Shown piece by piece: positions 23,103 to 32,330 of a stretch of 64,000 nucleotides of DNA (position 1 is the stretch's first letter; each line of letters begins with the position of its first letter). The DNA lies in contig JBCBSM010000001.1 of the NCBI GenBank assembly GCA_039819165.1, positions 248,001 through 312,000 on the forward strand. Reading direction: 5' to 3'. The position numbers and the translations under genes are program-made. The notes under the pieces are model-generated. The model did not search any database. It saw only the letters and a program-made list of their open reading frames with translations, and was not told the origin of the DNA. The stretch is from Planctomycetota bacterium. GTDB lineage: Bacteria > Planctomycetota > Phycisphaerae > Phycisphaerales > UBA1924.

Positions 23103-25277
23103 ATGCGCAGCTGGTTCTCGGGCGTTGGAGTCGTCGCTCTGGTCTGCTCGCTGGCGGAGCCCGCCGCGGCCTGCCCGGCGGACCTGGACGGCGATGGCAC
23201 GCTGACCGTCTTCGACTTCCTGGCCTTCCAGAACCTCTTCGACGCGGGTGATCCGGCGGCGGACTTCGACGGCGATGGCGAGTTGACCATCTTCGACTTC
23301 CTGGCCTTCCAGAACGCCTTCGATGCCGGCTGCCCGAGCGGACCGATCGAGGCGGACCTGGTCGCCCGATCGCTGGCGGTCTTCCCGCACGCCGAGATCG
23401 TGGGCACGTTCGCGGCGGGGGACGCCGCGTTCGTCGCCGTCGATACCGACGCCTTCCCCGGCATCGCGGATCGCGACGTGGACCTGTTCGTGGTCGCGGC
23501 GCGATCGGCCGACGAATGGGCCGCCGACCCGATGCTGGCTGACGCGCGGGTGTCGGGATCGCAGGTCGTCCGCTTCCCGGGCGGCGCATTCGTGGACAAC
23601 GTGCTGGCGATCGCCGGTGCGCCGCTGCTCACGCCGCCGTCCACCGAGGCGGCCGTCGCGCTGGGGTACGACTTGGTGCTGGATGTGGACCGCGACGGGA
23701 CGCTGTCCGACGGCGATCTCGTCGACGGCGCCGGCGACGCCACGGGCTTCTGGTACGCCAAGGACCTGGTGCGGCCCGGGCCGTTCGCGACGGCGCCGGC
23801 CCTGGACTACGCGGTCAGCTGGCCCGGGCTGCCCGCGTCGCGGGTGCGGGAGCGGCTGGTGTATCCCGACGAGCCGAGCCTGACCGGCATGCCGGTGGTC
23901 ATCATCGCGCACGGCAACGGGCACGACTACCGCTGGTACGACTTCGTGCAGCAGCACCTCGCATCGCACGGCTACGTCGTGATGAGCCACCAGGACGACA
24001 CCATCCCGGGCATCGAGGCCGCCAGCGATTCCATCCTCCGGCACGCCGACGCCTTCCTGGGCGGCTACGCGGGCTTCGCGCCCGAGCTCGCCGGCCGGGT
24101 CGATACGAGCCGGGTGTTCTGGATCGGCCACAGCCGCGGGGGCGAGGGCGTCGTGCGGGCGACGAGCAAGATCGTCGACGGCGTGTACACCCCGACGAAC
24201 TACACGCTCGACGACATCCGTATTACGTGCAGCATCGCGCCGACGGTCTGGCGGGGCACGCTGAGCCAGATCCACGGGCAGAACTACCACCTGCTCTTCG
24301 GGGCGGCGGACGGCGACGTGTGCGGCTGTCCGCACCGCGATGACCGCCAGAGCTACCAGCTCTACGAGCGGGGCACGGGCACCAAGCAGGTCACCTACGT
24401 GCACGGGGCCGACCACAACGACTTCAACTGCTGCGGCTTCGACGACTTCACCGGCCCGCCGGCGACGGAGATCGGCCGGGCCGAGGCCCAGCGGATCGCC
24501 AACGCAACCTGGCTGGCGCTGGCCGAGCGGTACCTCAAGGACCAGAGCTGGGCAGACGAGTTCCTGTGGCGGAGCCAGAAGTCGCTGCAGTCGCCATCGA
24601 TCGGCCAGGCGTCGACGATCATCCGCGAGCAGGATCCCGGGCCGGCGGGCGGCGGGCTGGTCATCGACGACTACCAGAGCCAGCCGGCGACGACCGTCGC
24701 GAGCTCGGGCGCCGCCGTGAGCTTCACGGTGGCGGGTCTCACCGAGGGCCGCCTCGAGGACAACGACTCGGCGTTCACCGCCACGAGCAGCGATCCCATG
24801 AACGGCATGACGCGGGCGAGTGCGTCGGCGTCGGACGTCTCGGCGGGCGTGGTCTTCGAGTGGGACGGTGCCGACGCGGCCTACGCGTTCGCATTGCCCG
24901 CGGGCCTGCGCGACCTGTCGGACTTCGGTTCGCTGTCGATGCGGGCGGCGCAGGCGACGCGGGACCCCCTGACTACCGCGAGCCCGGCGCCCCTGTCCTT
25001 CTCGGTGACGCTCGTCGATGGCAACGGCGTCGGAAGCACCGTGTCGACGGCGGCCTATGGCAGCGCCATCCGCGATCCCTACGCCCGCACGGGCTTCGGA
25101 TCGGGCGCCGGCTGGCAGAACGAGTTCGAGACCATCCGCCTCCGGCTGGTCGATTTCACCCGCGATGGGCGGGCCATCGACCTCGCGGACGTCGCCGAGA
25201 TCCGGCTGGAGTTCGGGCCCTCGTTCGGCAGCACGGGCGGGCGGATCGGGCTCGACGACGTCCGCCTGCTGCCGTGA
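23103..25277 (+). CDS. Secreted alpha/beta hydrolase with N-terminal GC-type dockerin domain (copy 1)
   Basis: 724 residues. A signal peptide (about 1-23) leads directly into two dockerin-like repeats (about 24-80: A-C-P-A-D-L-D-G-D-G... F-D-A-G-C), so the anchoring tag is N-terminal, unlike the usual C-terminal position. An alpha/beta hydrolase core follows: V-V-I-I-A-H-G-N-G, then the nucleophile elbow I-G-H-S-R-G-G-E-G (Ser about 344) and G-A-D-H-N-D-F-N-C-C-G-F, which may supply the catalytic His. A C-terminal beta-rich module (about 510-724) ends F-E-T-I-R-L-R-L-V. RBS GGGGAGGAG precedes ATG 23103. Substrate unknown. It is a paralogue of the next gene, 149 bases downstream. Confidence 0.85.
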   Translation: MRSWFSGVGVVALVCSLAEPAAACPADLDGDGTLTVFDFLAFQNLFDAGDPAADFDGDGELTIFDFLAFQNAFDAGCPSGPIEADLVARSLAVFPHAEIVGTFAAGDAAFVAVDTDAFPGIADRDVDLFVVAARSADEWAADPMLADARVSGSQVVRFPGGAFVDNVLAIAGAPLLTPPSTEAAVALGYDLVLDVDRDGTLSDGDLVDGAGDATGFWYAKDLVRPGPFATAPALDYAVSWPGLPASRVRERLVYPDEPSLTGMPVVIIAHGNGHDYRWYDFVQQHLASHGYVVMSHQDDTIPGIEAASDSILRHADAFLGGYAGFAPELAGRVDTSRVFWIGHSRGGEGVVRATSKIVDGVYTPTNYTLDDIRITCSIAPTVWRGTLSQIHGQNYHLLFGAADGDVCGCPHRDDRQSYQLYERGTGTKQVTYVHGADHNDFNCCGFDDFTGPPATEIGRAEAQRIANATWLALAERYLKDQSWADEFLWRSQKSLQSPSIGQASTIIREQDPGPAGGGLVIDDYQSQPATTVASSGAAVSFTVAGLTEGRLEDNDSAFTATSSDPMNGMTRASASASDVSAGVVFEWDGADAAYAFALPAGLRDLSDFGSLSMRAAQATRDPLTTASPAPLSFSVTLVDGNGVGSTVSTAAYGSAIRDPYARTGFGSGAGWQNEFETIRLRLVDFTRDGRAIDLADVAEIRLEFGPSFGSTGGRIGLDDVRLLP

Positions 25278-25426
25278 GCCCGCGGGAGCGACAACGCGGC
25301 AACGCGGCGGGTGGTTCGGGCTTATGAGAAGGAGCGGGGGGCGCCGCCGCCCGTGACGGCATTCGGTATTTGTCTCCAAGTTTGGAATCTGACCGCAAGA
25401 GAGATCGAGAGACGCGAGGAGATCCC

Positions 25427-27604
25427 ATGCAACGCATCCGAGCACACACCCTGGCCGCCGCGGCCGGCCTTGTCATCGCCGCGCCCGCGCTGGCGCAGGA
25501 CTGCCCGGCCGATCTGGACGGCGACGGCGAGCTGACCGTCTTCGACTTCCTGGAGTTCCAGAACCTGTTCGGCGCGGGCGATCCCCGCGCCGACTTCGAC
25601 GGCAGCGGCGACCTGGACATCTTCGACTTCCTGGCCTTCCAGAACGCCTTCAACGACGGCTGCCCGGAGGATCCGATCGCCCTCGAGCTGGCCAGCGTCG
25701 ATCTGCCCGGCTTTCCGTTCGCGACCTTCCCGCGGACGTTCGACACCGGCGAGGCGCTCTTCGTGTCGCTCGATCCCGAAGCCGTCGACATCCCCGGCGG
25801 GTTCGTGGACGTCTACATCGTCGAAGACAAGACCGCGGCCGAATGGGCCAGCGATCCGAGCCTGGCCGACGCCCGCGGCTTCCCGCAGGCCGGCAGCTTC
25901 GGCGGCGGTGCGTCGACGGCGGACAACCAGCTCGCCCAGGGCGGCGTCGCGTTGCTCGACGCCGACGCGGGCGAGAGCATCGGCGTGCCCTACGACGTCG
26001 TGATCGACGTCGACCGCGATGGTGCGCTCGGCGACGGCGACTTCATCGACGGCCTCGACGGCGTGGGCTTCTGGCTGTTCAAGGACCTGACCACCGCCGG
26101 CCCCGTCGCGACCACCCGCGTGAACACGTACACCGCGAGCTTCCCGGGCATCCCCTCCAGCCGCGACCAGCAGCGGCTGACCTACCCGACGGACATCGCC
26201 AGCAGGGACAACGTGCCGGTGGTCATCATCAGCCACGGCAACGGTCAGCAGTACGTCTGGTACGACTACATGCACGACCACTTCGCCAGCCACGGCTGGG
26301 TGGTGATGAGCCACGAGAACGACACGGTGCCGGGCATCGAGACCGCCAGCAGCACCACGCTGCGGCACACCGACTACTTCTTCGGCAACCTGGACACCAT
26401 CGCCGGCGGCGCGCTGGATGGCCGTCTCGACCAGTCCCGCACGGTGTGGATCGGCCACAGCCGCGGCGGCGAGGGCGTGGTCCGCGCCTACGACCGCATC
26501 GTTACGGGCAGCTACAACCCGACCAACTACGACCTGGACGACATCCTCGTCGTGTCGAGCATCGCGCCCACCGATTTCGGCGTGCGGGCGCTGCCGGGCG
26601 ATGTCAACTACCACTTCATCTACGGCTCGTCGGACGGAGACGTCCGCGGCCGTCCGGGCGGCGGCAGCAAGCCCTTCGCGATCTACGAGCGGGGCACGGG
26701 CAACAAGCAGGTGACCTACATCCAGGGGGCCGACCACAACGACTTCAATTGCTGCGGCTTCAACGATTTCCAGGGTCCCCCGGCGACGCAGATCGGCCGC
26801 GCCGAGGTCCAGCAGGTCGCGAAGATCGACTGGCTGGCGACCATCCAGCACTACGTGCGGGACAACGAGCCGGCTCTGGACATCTTCGAGCGGCAGTGGG
26901 AGAGCATGGCGCTCCCGGGCGTCCGCGAGTCCACCGTCGTCGACAACGAGTACCAGCCGGTGACGGCCGCGACCCGGCTGGTGATCGACGACTTCCAGAC
27001 GCAGCCGTCGACCACGCGGGCGAGCTCCGGCGCCGACGTCAGCTTCACGGTGTCCAACCTCGTTGAGGCCCAGATGCGGGACGTCGACGGCTCGCTCACC
27101 TGGTCGCCCTCGGACCCCATGAACGGCATGACCCGCGTGCGGCCGAGCTCCCCCGATAACCCCCGGGGCGTGGTGTTTGATTGGTCGGTGGGTTCGCCGG
27201 CCAGCATCACCTACGGCCTCGTGGGCGGGCAGGTGGACGTCAGCGGCTTCGAGTCGCTGGCCTTCCGCGCCTGCCAGGGCACCCGCCATCCCGAGACCGT
27301 GGCCGAGCTGGGCGACCTGAGCTTCACCGTCACGCTCGTGGACGCCTCGGGCACCAGCAGCTCGATCGACTTCGGCGTGTACGGCGGCGGCGTCGAGGAG
27401 CCCTACCAGCGGACGGGCGAGGGCAGCGGCGCGGGCTGGGCCAACGAGTTCGAGACCATCGTGCTGCCCCTGGCCGACTTCCTCCGCGATGGATCGGGGC
27501 TGGACCTCACCGAGATCGCCACCATCCGCTTCGAGTTCGGGGCGGCCTTCGGCTCGGCGCGCGGCCGGGTGGCGATGGACGACATCGAGTTCCGGGGCAA
27601 TTAG
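25427..27604 (+). CDS. Secreted alpha/beta hydrolase with N-terminal GC-type dockerin domain (copy 2)
   Basis: 725 residues with the same plan as its upstream neighbour: signal peptide ending A-L-A-Q, two dockerin-like repeats between cysteines (about 25-82), V-V-I-I-S-H-G-N-G, nucleophile elbow I-G-H-S-R-G-G-E-G (Ser about 345), and G-A-D-H-N-D-F-N-C-C-G-F. The C-terminal beta module also matches (R-T-G-E-G-S-G-A-G-W-A-N-E-F-E-T-I). The pair clearly arose by tandem duplication and diverged well beyond recent copies. A GAGGAGA lies just before ATG 25427. Secretion and surface attachment are expected; the ester or other substrate is unknown. Confidence 0.85.
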   Translation: MQRIRAHTLAAAAGLVIAAPALAQDCPADLDGDGELTVFDFLEFQNLFGAGDPRADFDGSGDLDIFDFLAFQNAFNDGCPEDPIALELASVDLPGFPFATFPRTFDTGEALFVSLDPEAVDIPGGFVDVYIVEDKTAAEWASDPSLADARGFPQAGSFGGGASTADNQLAQGGVALLDADAGESIGVPYDVVIDVDRDGALGDGDFIDGLDGVGFWLFKDLTTAGPVATTRVNTYTASFPGIPSSRDQQRLTYPTDIASRDNVPVVIISHGNGQQYVWYDYMHDHFASHGWVVMSHENDTVPGIETASSTTLRHTDYFFGNLDTIAGGALDGRLDQSRTVWIGHSRGGEGVVRAYDRIVTGSYNPTNYDLDDILVVSSIAPTDFGVRALPGDVNYHFIYGSSDGDVRGRPGGGSKPFAIYERGTGNKQVTYIQGADHNDFNCCGFNDFQGPPATQIGRAEVQQVAKIDWLATIQHYVRDNEPALDIFERQWESMALPGVRESTVVDNEYQPVTAATRLVIDDFQTQPSTTRASSGADVSFTVSNLVEAQMRDVDGSLTWSPSDPMNGMTRVRPSSPDNPRGVVFDWSVGSPASITYGLVGGQVDVSGFESLAFRACQGTRHPETVAELGDLSFTVTLVDASGTSSSIDFGVYGGGVEEPYQRTGEGSGAGWANEFETIVLPLADFLRDGSGLDLTEIATIRFEFGAAFGSARGRVAMDDIEFRGN

Positions 27605-27658
27605 CGCCGCAGGGGCGACGGGCTCGGACACGGTGCGCGTCCGCGTATCATCGTGGCG

Positions 27659-28342
27659 ATGCCCGCGGCCCTGGCCATCCACGATCTCAGCTTCCGCTAC
27701 GACCGGTCGGCGTCCGACGCGCCGCCGGTCGTTCGCGTTGGGGCCTTCGAGCTGGCGGCGGGCGAGCACGCCCTGCTGCGGGGCGCGTCGGGGCTGGGCA
27801 AGACGACGCTGCTGCAGCTGATCGCCGGCCTGCTCGAGCCCACGCTCGGCACCGTCGAGATTGCGGGCCGGGATATCCACGGGCTGCGGGGCGCCACCCG
27901 GGACCGCTTCCGCGGCCGGCACGTCGGCATGGTGTTCCAGACCTTCAACTTGCTGCACGGCTTCACCGCGCGGGAGAACGTGCTGGCGGCGCTCATGTTC
28001 GGCGATCTGTCCGCACGCGAGCACGATGGTCGAGCCGACGAGCTCCTCGGCCGGCTGGGCATCGAGCGCGGCGACGCGCTGCCCGAGACGCTGAGTGTCG
28101 GCCAGCAGCAGCGGGTCGCGGTGGCGCGGGCGATCGCGGCCCGACCCACGCTCGTGCTGGCCGACGAGCCGACCGCGAGCCTGGACCCCGAGAACGCGGG
28201 CGTAGCCATGGAGTTGCTCCGCTCGACCTGCGAGGCTGAGGGCGCCTCGCTGCTGTGCGTCAGCCACGACCCCGAGGCCGCTCGCTGGTTCGAGCGCGTC
28301 GAGGACTTGCGGGACCTCGCCGGCCGATCGGAGGCGGCCTGA
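27659..28342 (+). CDS. ABC transporter ATPase (LolD/MacB-type)
   Basis: 227 residues with all ABC motifs: Walker A G-A-S-G-L-G-K-T-T-L, Q-loop M-V-F-Q-T-F-N-L-L, signature L-S-V-G-Q-Q-Q-R-V-A, Walker B L-V-L-A-D-E-P-T-A-S-L-D and H-loop V-S-H-D-P-E. The F-Q-T-F-N-L-L text and small size are typical of LolD/FtsE/MacB ATPases. The signature has V instead of the usual G (LSVGQ), common in this subfamily. The stop overlaps the start of the permease gene (TGATG), so the two are translationally coupled. ATG 27659 is preferred over a GTG two codons upstream. Confidence 0.93.
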   Translation: MPAALAIHDLSFRYDRSASDAPPVVRVGAFELAAGEHALLRGASGLGKTTLLQLIAGLLEPTLGTVEIAGRDIHGLRGATRDRFRGRHVGMVFQTFNLLHGFTARENVLAALMFGDLSAREHDGRADELLGRLGIERGDALPETLSVGQQQRVAVARAIAARPTLVLADEPTASLDPENAGVAMELLRSTCEAEGASLLCVSHDPEAARWFERVEDLRDLAGRSEAA

Positions 28343-29640
28343 TGCCGCTGTCCGATGGCCGCGTGGTGGCGCGGAGCCTGCTGGGCCGGCGGTTCTCGTC
28401 GATCACCACGGTGCTGACCGTCTCGATCGCGGTGGCGCTCTTGCTGACCATCCTGAGCATGCGGGATGCGGCCAAGCAGACGCTCCAGCGGGGCGCGGGC
28501 AACATGCACCTCGTCGTGTCGGCCGAGCCCTCGCCGCTGGTGTCGGTGCTCAACGGGCTGTTCCACGCCGGCACGCCGAGCCAGGTGCTGACCTGGGTGC
28601 AGGTGCAGCAGCTCCAGCGGGACCCGAGGCTGGCCTACGCCATCCCCATCCAGCAGGGCGACAGCTACGCGGACTATCCCGTCACCGCGGTGCCGGCGGA
28701 GTTCTTCGAGAAGTTCAGCCCGGATGCGGGCTTCGATCCCGATGCCCCCGATGCCGGTCGGCGGTGGGGCCTATCGCAGGGTCGTGGCATCGCGGATCGC
28801 TTCGAGGTCGTGCTGGGCGATCGGGTGGCGCGGGAGACCGGGCTGGACCTGGGCGACACCATCGTGCTGACCTGCGGCCTGGCGGGCGCGGGCTTCGTGC
28901 ACGGCGACTTCGAGTACGAGGTCGTCGGCGTGCTCGAGCCCAGCGGCACCTCGCACGACCGCGTGGTCTTCGCGGATCTCGTTTCCGGCTGGATCATCCA
29001 TGCGCACGATCGGCTGCAGCGGCAGAACCCCGGTGAGACCATCGAGCTGACCGAGGAGTCGCTCACGACGGCCGACCGCCTGGTGACGGGCGTGTACGTC
29101 CGCGGCGTGGTGCGGCCCGGCCGCCAGGCGTCGGCGGCGATCGCGGAGCTGGCGGCGGAGCTCCGCCGCAACCCGACGATCACCGTGGCGTCGCCGTCGG
29201 CTGAGATCGACGCGCTCTTTCGCATCGTCAGCCGCGTGGACCAGGTGCTGCTGGCGATGGCCGCCGCGGTACTGGTCGCCGGCGCGGTCTCGATCATGCT
29301 CGCGCTCTACTCGGCCACCGAGCAGCGACGTCGTGAGATCGCCACCTTCCGGGTGCTGGGCGCCAGCGGCGGACGGATCGTGCGATGGGTGCTGGCCGAG
29401 GCCGTGCTGCTCGGGTGCGCGGGTGTCGTGCTGGGCGTCGTGCTCAGCCTCGCGGGCGGCTGGGCGGTGGCCGCGGCGCTCAAGGCCCAGCTCGGGCTCG
29501 TGGTCGACCCCACGGTTTCCCCGGCCGCGATCGGGTGGATCGGCATCGCGGCCGTCCTGCTGGCCGCGCTCGCGGGGATCGCGCCGGCGCTGCTCGCGTA
29601 TCGGACCAGCGTGGCGATGAATCTGCGTCCGCTGGGCTAG
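28342..29640 (+). CDS. FtsX-like ABC permease
   Basis: 432 residues in MacB/LolC topology: one N-terminal membrane helix (about 22-42), a large extracytoplasmic domain (about 43-305) and three C-terminal helices (about 310-425). The C-terminal part includes E-Q-R-R-R-E-I-A-T-F-R-V-L-G-A-S, the cytoplasmic loop typical of FtsX-family permeases. With the preceding ATPase it forms a mechanotransmission-type ABC machine. It starts inside the ATPase stop. The following genes are on the same strand with short gaps. Confidence 0.9.
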   Translation: MPLSDGRVVARSLLGRRFSSITTVLTVSIAVALLLTILSMRDAAKQTLQRGAGNMHLVVSAEPSPLVSVLNGLFHAGTPSQVLTWVQVQQLQRDPRLAYAIPIQQGDSYADYPVTAVPAEFFEKFSPDAGFDPDAPDAGRRWGLSQGRGIADRFEVVLGDRVARETGLDLGDTIVLTCGLAGAGFVHGDFEYEVVGVLEPSGTSHDRVVFADLVSGWIIHAHDRLQRQNPGETIELTEESLTTADRLVTGVYVRGVVRPGRQASAAIAELAAELRRNPTITVASPSAEIDALFRIVSRVDQVLLAMAAAVLVAGAVSIMLALYSATEQRRREIATFRVLGASGGRIVRWVLAEAVLLGCAGVVLGVVLSLAGGWAVAAALKAQLGLVVDPTVSPAAIGWIGIAAVLLAALAGIAPALLAYRTSVAMNLRPLG

Positions 29641-29652
29641 CCTTGGTGCATC

Positions 29653-31128
29653 ATGGAAGGAAGCGATGGCATGCAACGCGAGGCGCGATCCCGGCTCTCG
29701 CCGGCGGTGTTGATCTCTGGTGTCCTGGGAACGTGCGTGGTCGTTGTGGCGGCGGTCGCGGTCGTCGCGGCCACGGCCGGCGGCTCGCGCAGCGACGCGG
29801 CGACGGCCGCCACCGGGGCGTCCGCGACGGCGGAGCGTCCCCGCGCGCGGCTGTCCGATCTGGAGCCCAAGCCCGAGGCGGACGCGATCCACACCCGCAT
29901 GCGGCAGATCGCGGCGCAGGCCGAATCCCCGCTCGAGGTGATGGCGCCGCTGTACGAGCCCGCCATCGTCACCGTAGAGCTGCAGCAGGCCGGCGAGGAC
30001 CACGAGCAGGCCAGCAGCGCGGTGACCGGCTTCTTCATCGGCCCGGGCAAGGTCGCCGCGCCCCGGTCGGCGGTCTTCGGCTCGAATGCCGCCACGATCG
30101 TGTACAACGGCGGCCAGCGGTTCCCCGTCAATCGCGTGATCTTCGAGGACGAGACCACCGACCTGGTGCTGCTGTCCGTGCAGGTGCCCTCCGAGCTGCT
30201 CCGCGGCTTGCGGGTCGCGCCGCTCGAGCCCTTCCCGGGCCGCAAGCTGCTCGTGCTGGGCGCCGCGGAGGATCCCGGGGCCGAGACGCCGACGCATCCC
30301 AACGCGGTGCTCGAGGTACAACGCGTCCGCGTGAACGAGAAGGGCATCGACATCGTGCCGGCCGAGCCGCTGCCCGAGTGGTCGCTGGGCGCGCCCGCGA
30401 TCGACGAAGACGGCAGGCTCGCCGGGTTCGTATCCCGCGGCGGCGACGGCTCGACACGGATCGCGGGGGCCGAGGTGCTCGTGCGGAAGGACCCGCTGCC
30501 GGGGCTGACGCTCGCGGCGTGGTCGGCGGGCACGAGCGTGGCGTCCACCAAGCCGCCGCCGGAGAGCGAGGACCTGTGGGCCGAGATCCGCAACCTGCCG
30601 CGGCCGGCGGGCTTCGGGCCGGCGCCCGAGGAGTTCGCCGGGTACCGCATCCGTCCGGCGAAGATCGATCGGACCGGCGACGGCCTGCGGATCGACGACC
30701 GATTCACCGTCACCGGCTCGGGCACCGCGGACGATCCCTACATCGTGCCGTGGGACCTCTTCGTGTCGGCCAACGAGACCTTCAACCCGTCGCGCGGCAA
30801 GCTCGTGCTGCCCGAGCGGGTCACCATGTTCGATGGCACGTGGGTGCAGTTGCAGGGCAACCTCGCGATCCCCTTCGCGGAGCGGCAGGTCACCGAGGTG
30901 CTGCTGATGCAGCATCCCTGGGACGGCTGCTGCCTGGGCGTGCCGCCCTCGCCCTACGACGCCGTCGAGGTCGCGCTGGCCGCGCCCATCCTGACCCGGC
31001 CGCAGTACGGACTGGTCACGGGTACGCTCGACGTCGACCCATTCGTGCGCGGCGAGTGGCTCTTCGGCATGTACGTGCTGGATGGGGCGAAGCTGTCGAT
31101 GCCCGTCGATGAGGAGGCCGACCGTTGA
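29653..31128 (+). CDS. Membrane-anchored pseudo-protease with DUF3299-like C-terminus
   Basis: 491 residues. One N-terminal membrane anchor (about 18-42), then a trypsin/HtrA-like fold (about 95-275): I-V-T-V-E-L, T-G-F-F-I-G-P-G-K-V-A-A-P-R-S-A-V-F, T-T-D-L-V-L-L and E-W-S-L-G-A-P-A-I-D. The Asp position is kept (D170), but the His position reads Ser (P-R-S) and the nucleophile Ser of the usual G-N-S-G-G-P is Leu, so it cannot be a serine protease. The C-terminal part (about 395-490) has D-G-C-C-L-G-V-P-P-S-P, close to the two-cysteine motif of DUF3299 proteins. Its neighbours are ABC and RND genes; DUF3299 proteins often accompany LolD/FtsX-type ABC systems. Periplasmic scaffold or adaptor is my inference. 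Confidence 0.72.
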   Translation: MEGSDGMQREARSRLSPAVLISGVLGTCVVVVAAVAVVAATAGGSRSDAATAATGASATAERPRARLSDLEPKPEADAIHTRMRQIAAQAESPLEVMAPLYEPAIVTVELQQAGEDHEQASSAVTGFFIGPGKVAAPRSAVFGSNAATIVYNGGQRFPVNRVIFEDETTDLVLLSVQVPSELLRGLRVAPLEPFPGRKLLVLGAAEDPGAETPTHPNAVLEVQRVRVNEKGIDIVPAEPLPEWSLGAPAIDEDGRLAGFVSRGGDGSTRIAGAEVLVRKDPLPGLTLAAWSAGTSVASTKPPPESEDLWAEIRNLPRPAGFGPAPEEFAGYRIRPAKIDRTGDGLRIDDRFTVTGSGTADDPYIVPWDLFVSANETFNPSRGKLVLPERVTMFDGTWVQLQGNLAIPFAERQVTEVLLMQHPWDGCCLGVPPSPYDAVEVALAAPILTRPQYGLVTGTLDVDPFVRGEWLFGMYVLDGAKLSMPVDEEADR

Positions 31129-32327
31129 GGTGCCGTGCTGCATTGCTCGCTCTCGTCGCGTTGATCGCGGCCGGCCCCGCGATTGCGCAGGGCCCGCCCG
31201 CCACGGTCCGCGTGGATCTCGCCCGGATGGAGCCGCTCGAGACCTGGCGGCAGTCGACCGGCGAGATCCGCGCCATCCGCCGCAGCGTGCTGGCTTCCGA
31301 GGAGGAGGGCCTGGTCATCGAGATCATGGTCCGCGAGGGCGACGCGGTCCGGGCGGGTGAGGTCATCGCGGCCCTGGACGACACCCGCGCGGCGCTCTCG
31401 CTCCGGCGGGCCGAGGCGGCGGTCGCCACGTCGCGGGCGGTCATCGCCGAGCGGCGGGCGCTCGTCGAGAACGCCACCCGCGATCTCGACCGCACGCGGC
31501 GGAGCTACGAGAGCGGCGGCGGCAACCTCCGCGAGATCGACAACGCCGAGACCGCGCTGGCAACCGCCAACGCTCGGCTGGCGGCGGCCGAGGCCACGCT
31601 TGCGCTCGACGAGGCCGAGGTCGCCCTGGCGGCGCAGCGGGTCTCCGACATGAAGATTGTCGCGCCCTTCGCGGGCCGGGTCGTGTCGAAGCGGGCCGAG
31701 GCGGGCCAGTGGGTCGCCCAGGGCGACGCCGTGGCCGAGATCGTCGCCCTCGACGTGGTCGAGGCCTGGATCGATGTGCCCGAGCGGCTGATCGATCGCC
31801 TGGCGGGGGAGGGCGGCCAGGTCCGCGTGCGGGTGCCCGCCCTTGATCGCGAGGTCGCGTCGCGGTCCTTTGTGATCGTCCCCGATGCAGACCCGCGGTC
31901 CCGGCTATTCCCGGTCCGCATCCGCATGGAGAACGCCGGCGAGCGGCTGCGTCCGGGCATGGGCGTCGTCGGACTCACGCCCACGGGCGTCACCGAGCCT
32001 ACGACGACGGTGCACAAGGACGCGATGCTCCGCGACGACGCGGGCGAGTTCGTGTTCTTCGCCGTGCCGGGCGAGGATGGAGGCCACATCGGCGTGCCCG
32101 CTCGCGTGACCCGCCTGTTCAGCGCGGGCGACCGAGTGGCGGTCCGCGGCGGTGCGCTCCCGCCCGGCGCGATGGTCGTCGTCGAGGGCAACGAGCGGAT
32201 GTTCCCAACCCAGCCGCTGCAGATCCTCAACCTGAGCAACCCAACGATCGGCGCGCCGCCCGAAGGTGGGGCACCCGACGGGGGCGTGGCCGACCGGGGC
32301 GAGCCCGCAGCGGCCGGGGGCGCCTAG
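31125..32327 (+). CDS. RND efflux periplasmic adaptor
   Basis: 400 residues: signal peptide (about 1-22), a barrel-sandwich hybrid half (V-L-A-S-E-E-E-G-L-V-I-E-I-M-V-R-E-G-D-A-V), a long alpha-helical hairpin (about 75-170), the returning lipoyl half (D-M-K-I-V-A-P-F-A-G-R-V), a beta-barrel and a membrane-proximal part. This is the HlyD/AcrA-type adaptor that bridges pump and outer-membrane channel. The start is TTG 31125, overlapping the upstream stop, with GAGGAGG 9 bases before. No TolC gene is adjacent; the nearest is at 48.5-50.3 kb on the other strand. Confidence 0.9.
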   Translation: MRCRAALLALVALIAAGPAIAQGPPATVRVDLARMEPLETWRQSTGEIRAIRRSVLASEEEGLVIEIMVREGDAVRAGEVIAALDDTRAALSLRRAEAAVATSRAVIAERRALVENATRDLDRTRRSYESGGGNLREIDNAETALATANARLAAAEATLALDEAEVALAAQRVSDMKIVAPFAGRVVSKRAEAGQWVAQGDAVAEIVALDVVEAWIDVPERLIDRLAGEGGQVRVRVPALDREVASRSFVIVPDADPRSRLFPVRIRMENAGERLRPGMGVVGLTPTGVTEPTTTVHKDAMLRDDAGEFVFFAVPGEDGGHIGVPARVTRLFSAGDRVAVRGGALPPGAMVVVEGNERMFPTQPLQILNLSNPTIGAPPEGGAPDGGVADRGEPAAAGGA

Positions 32328-32330
32328 TCC

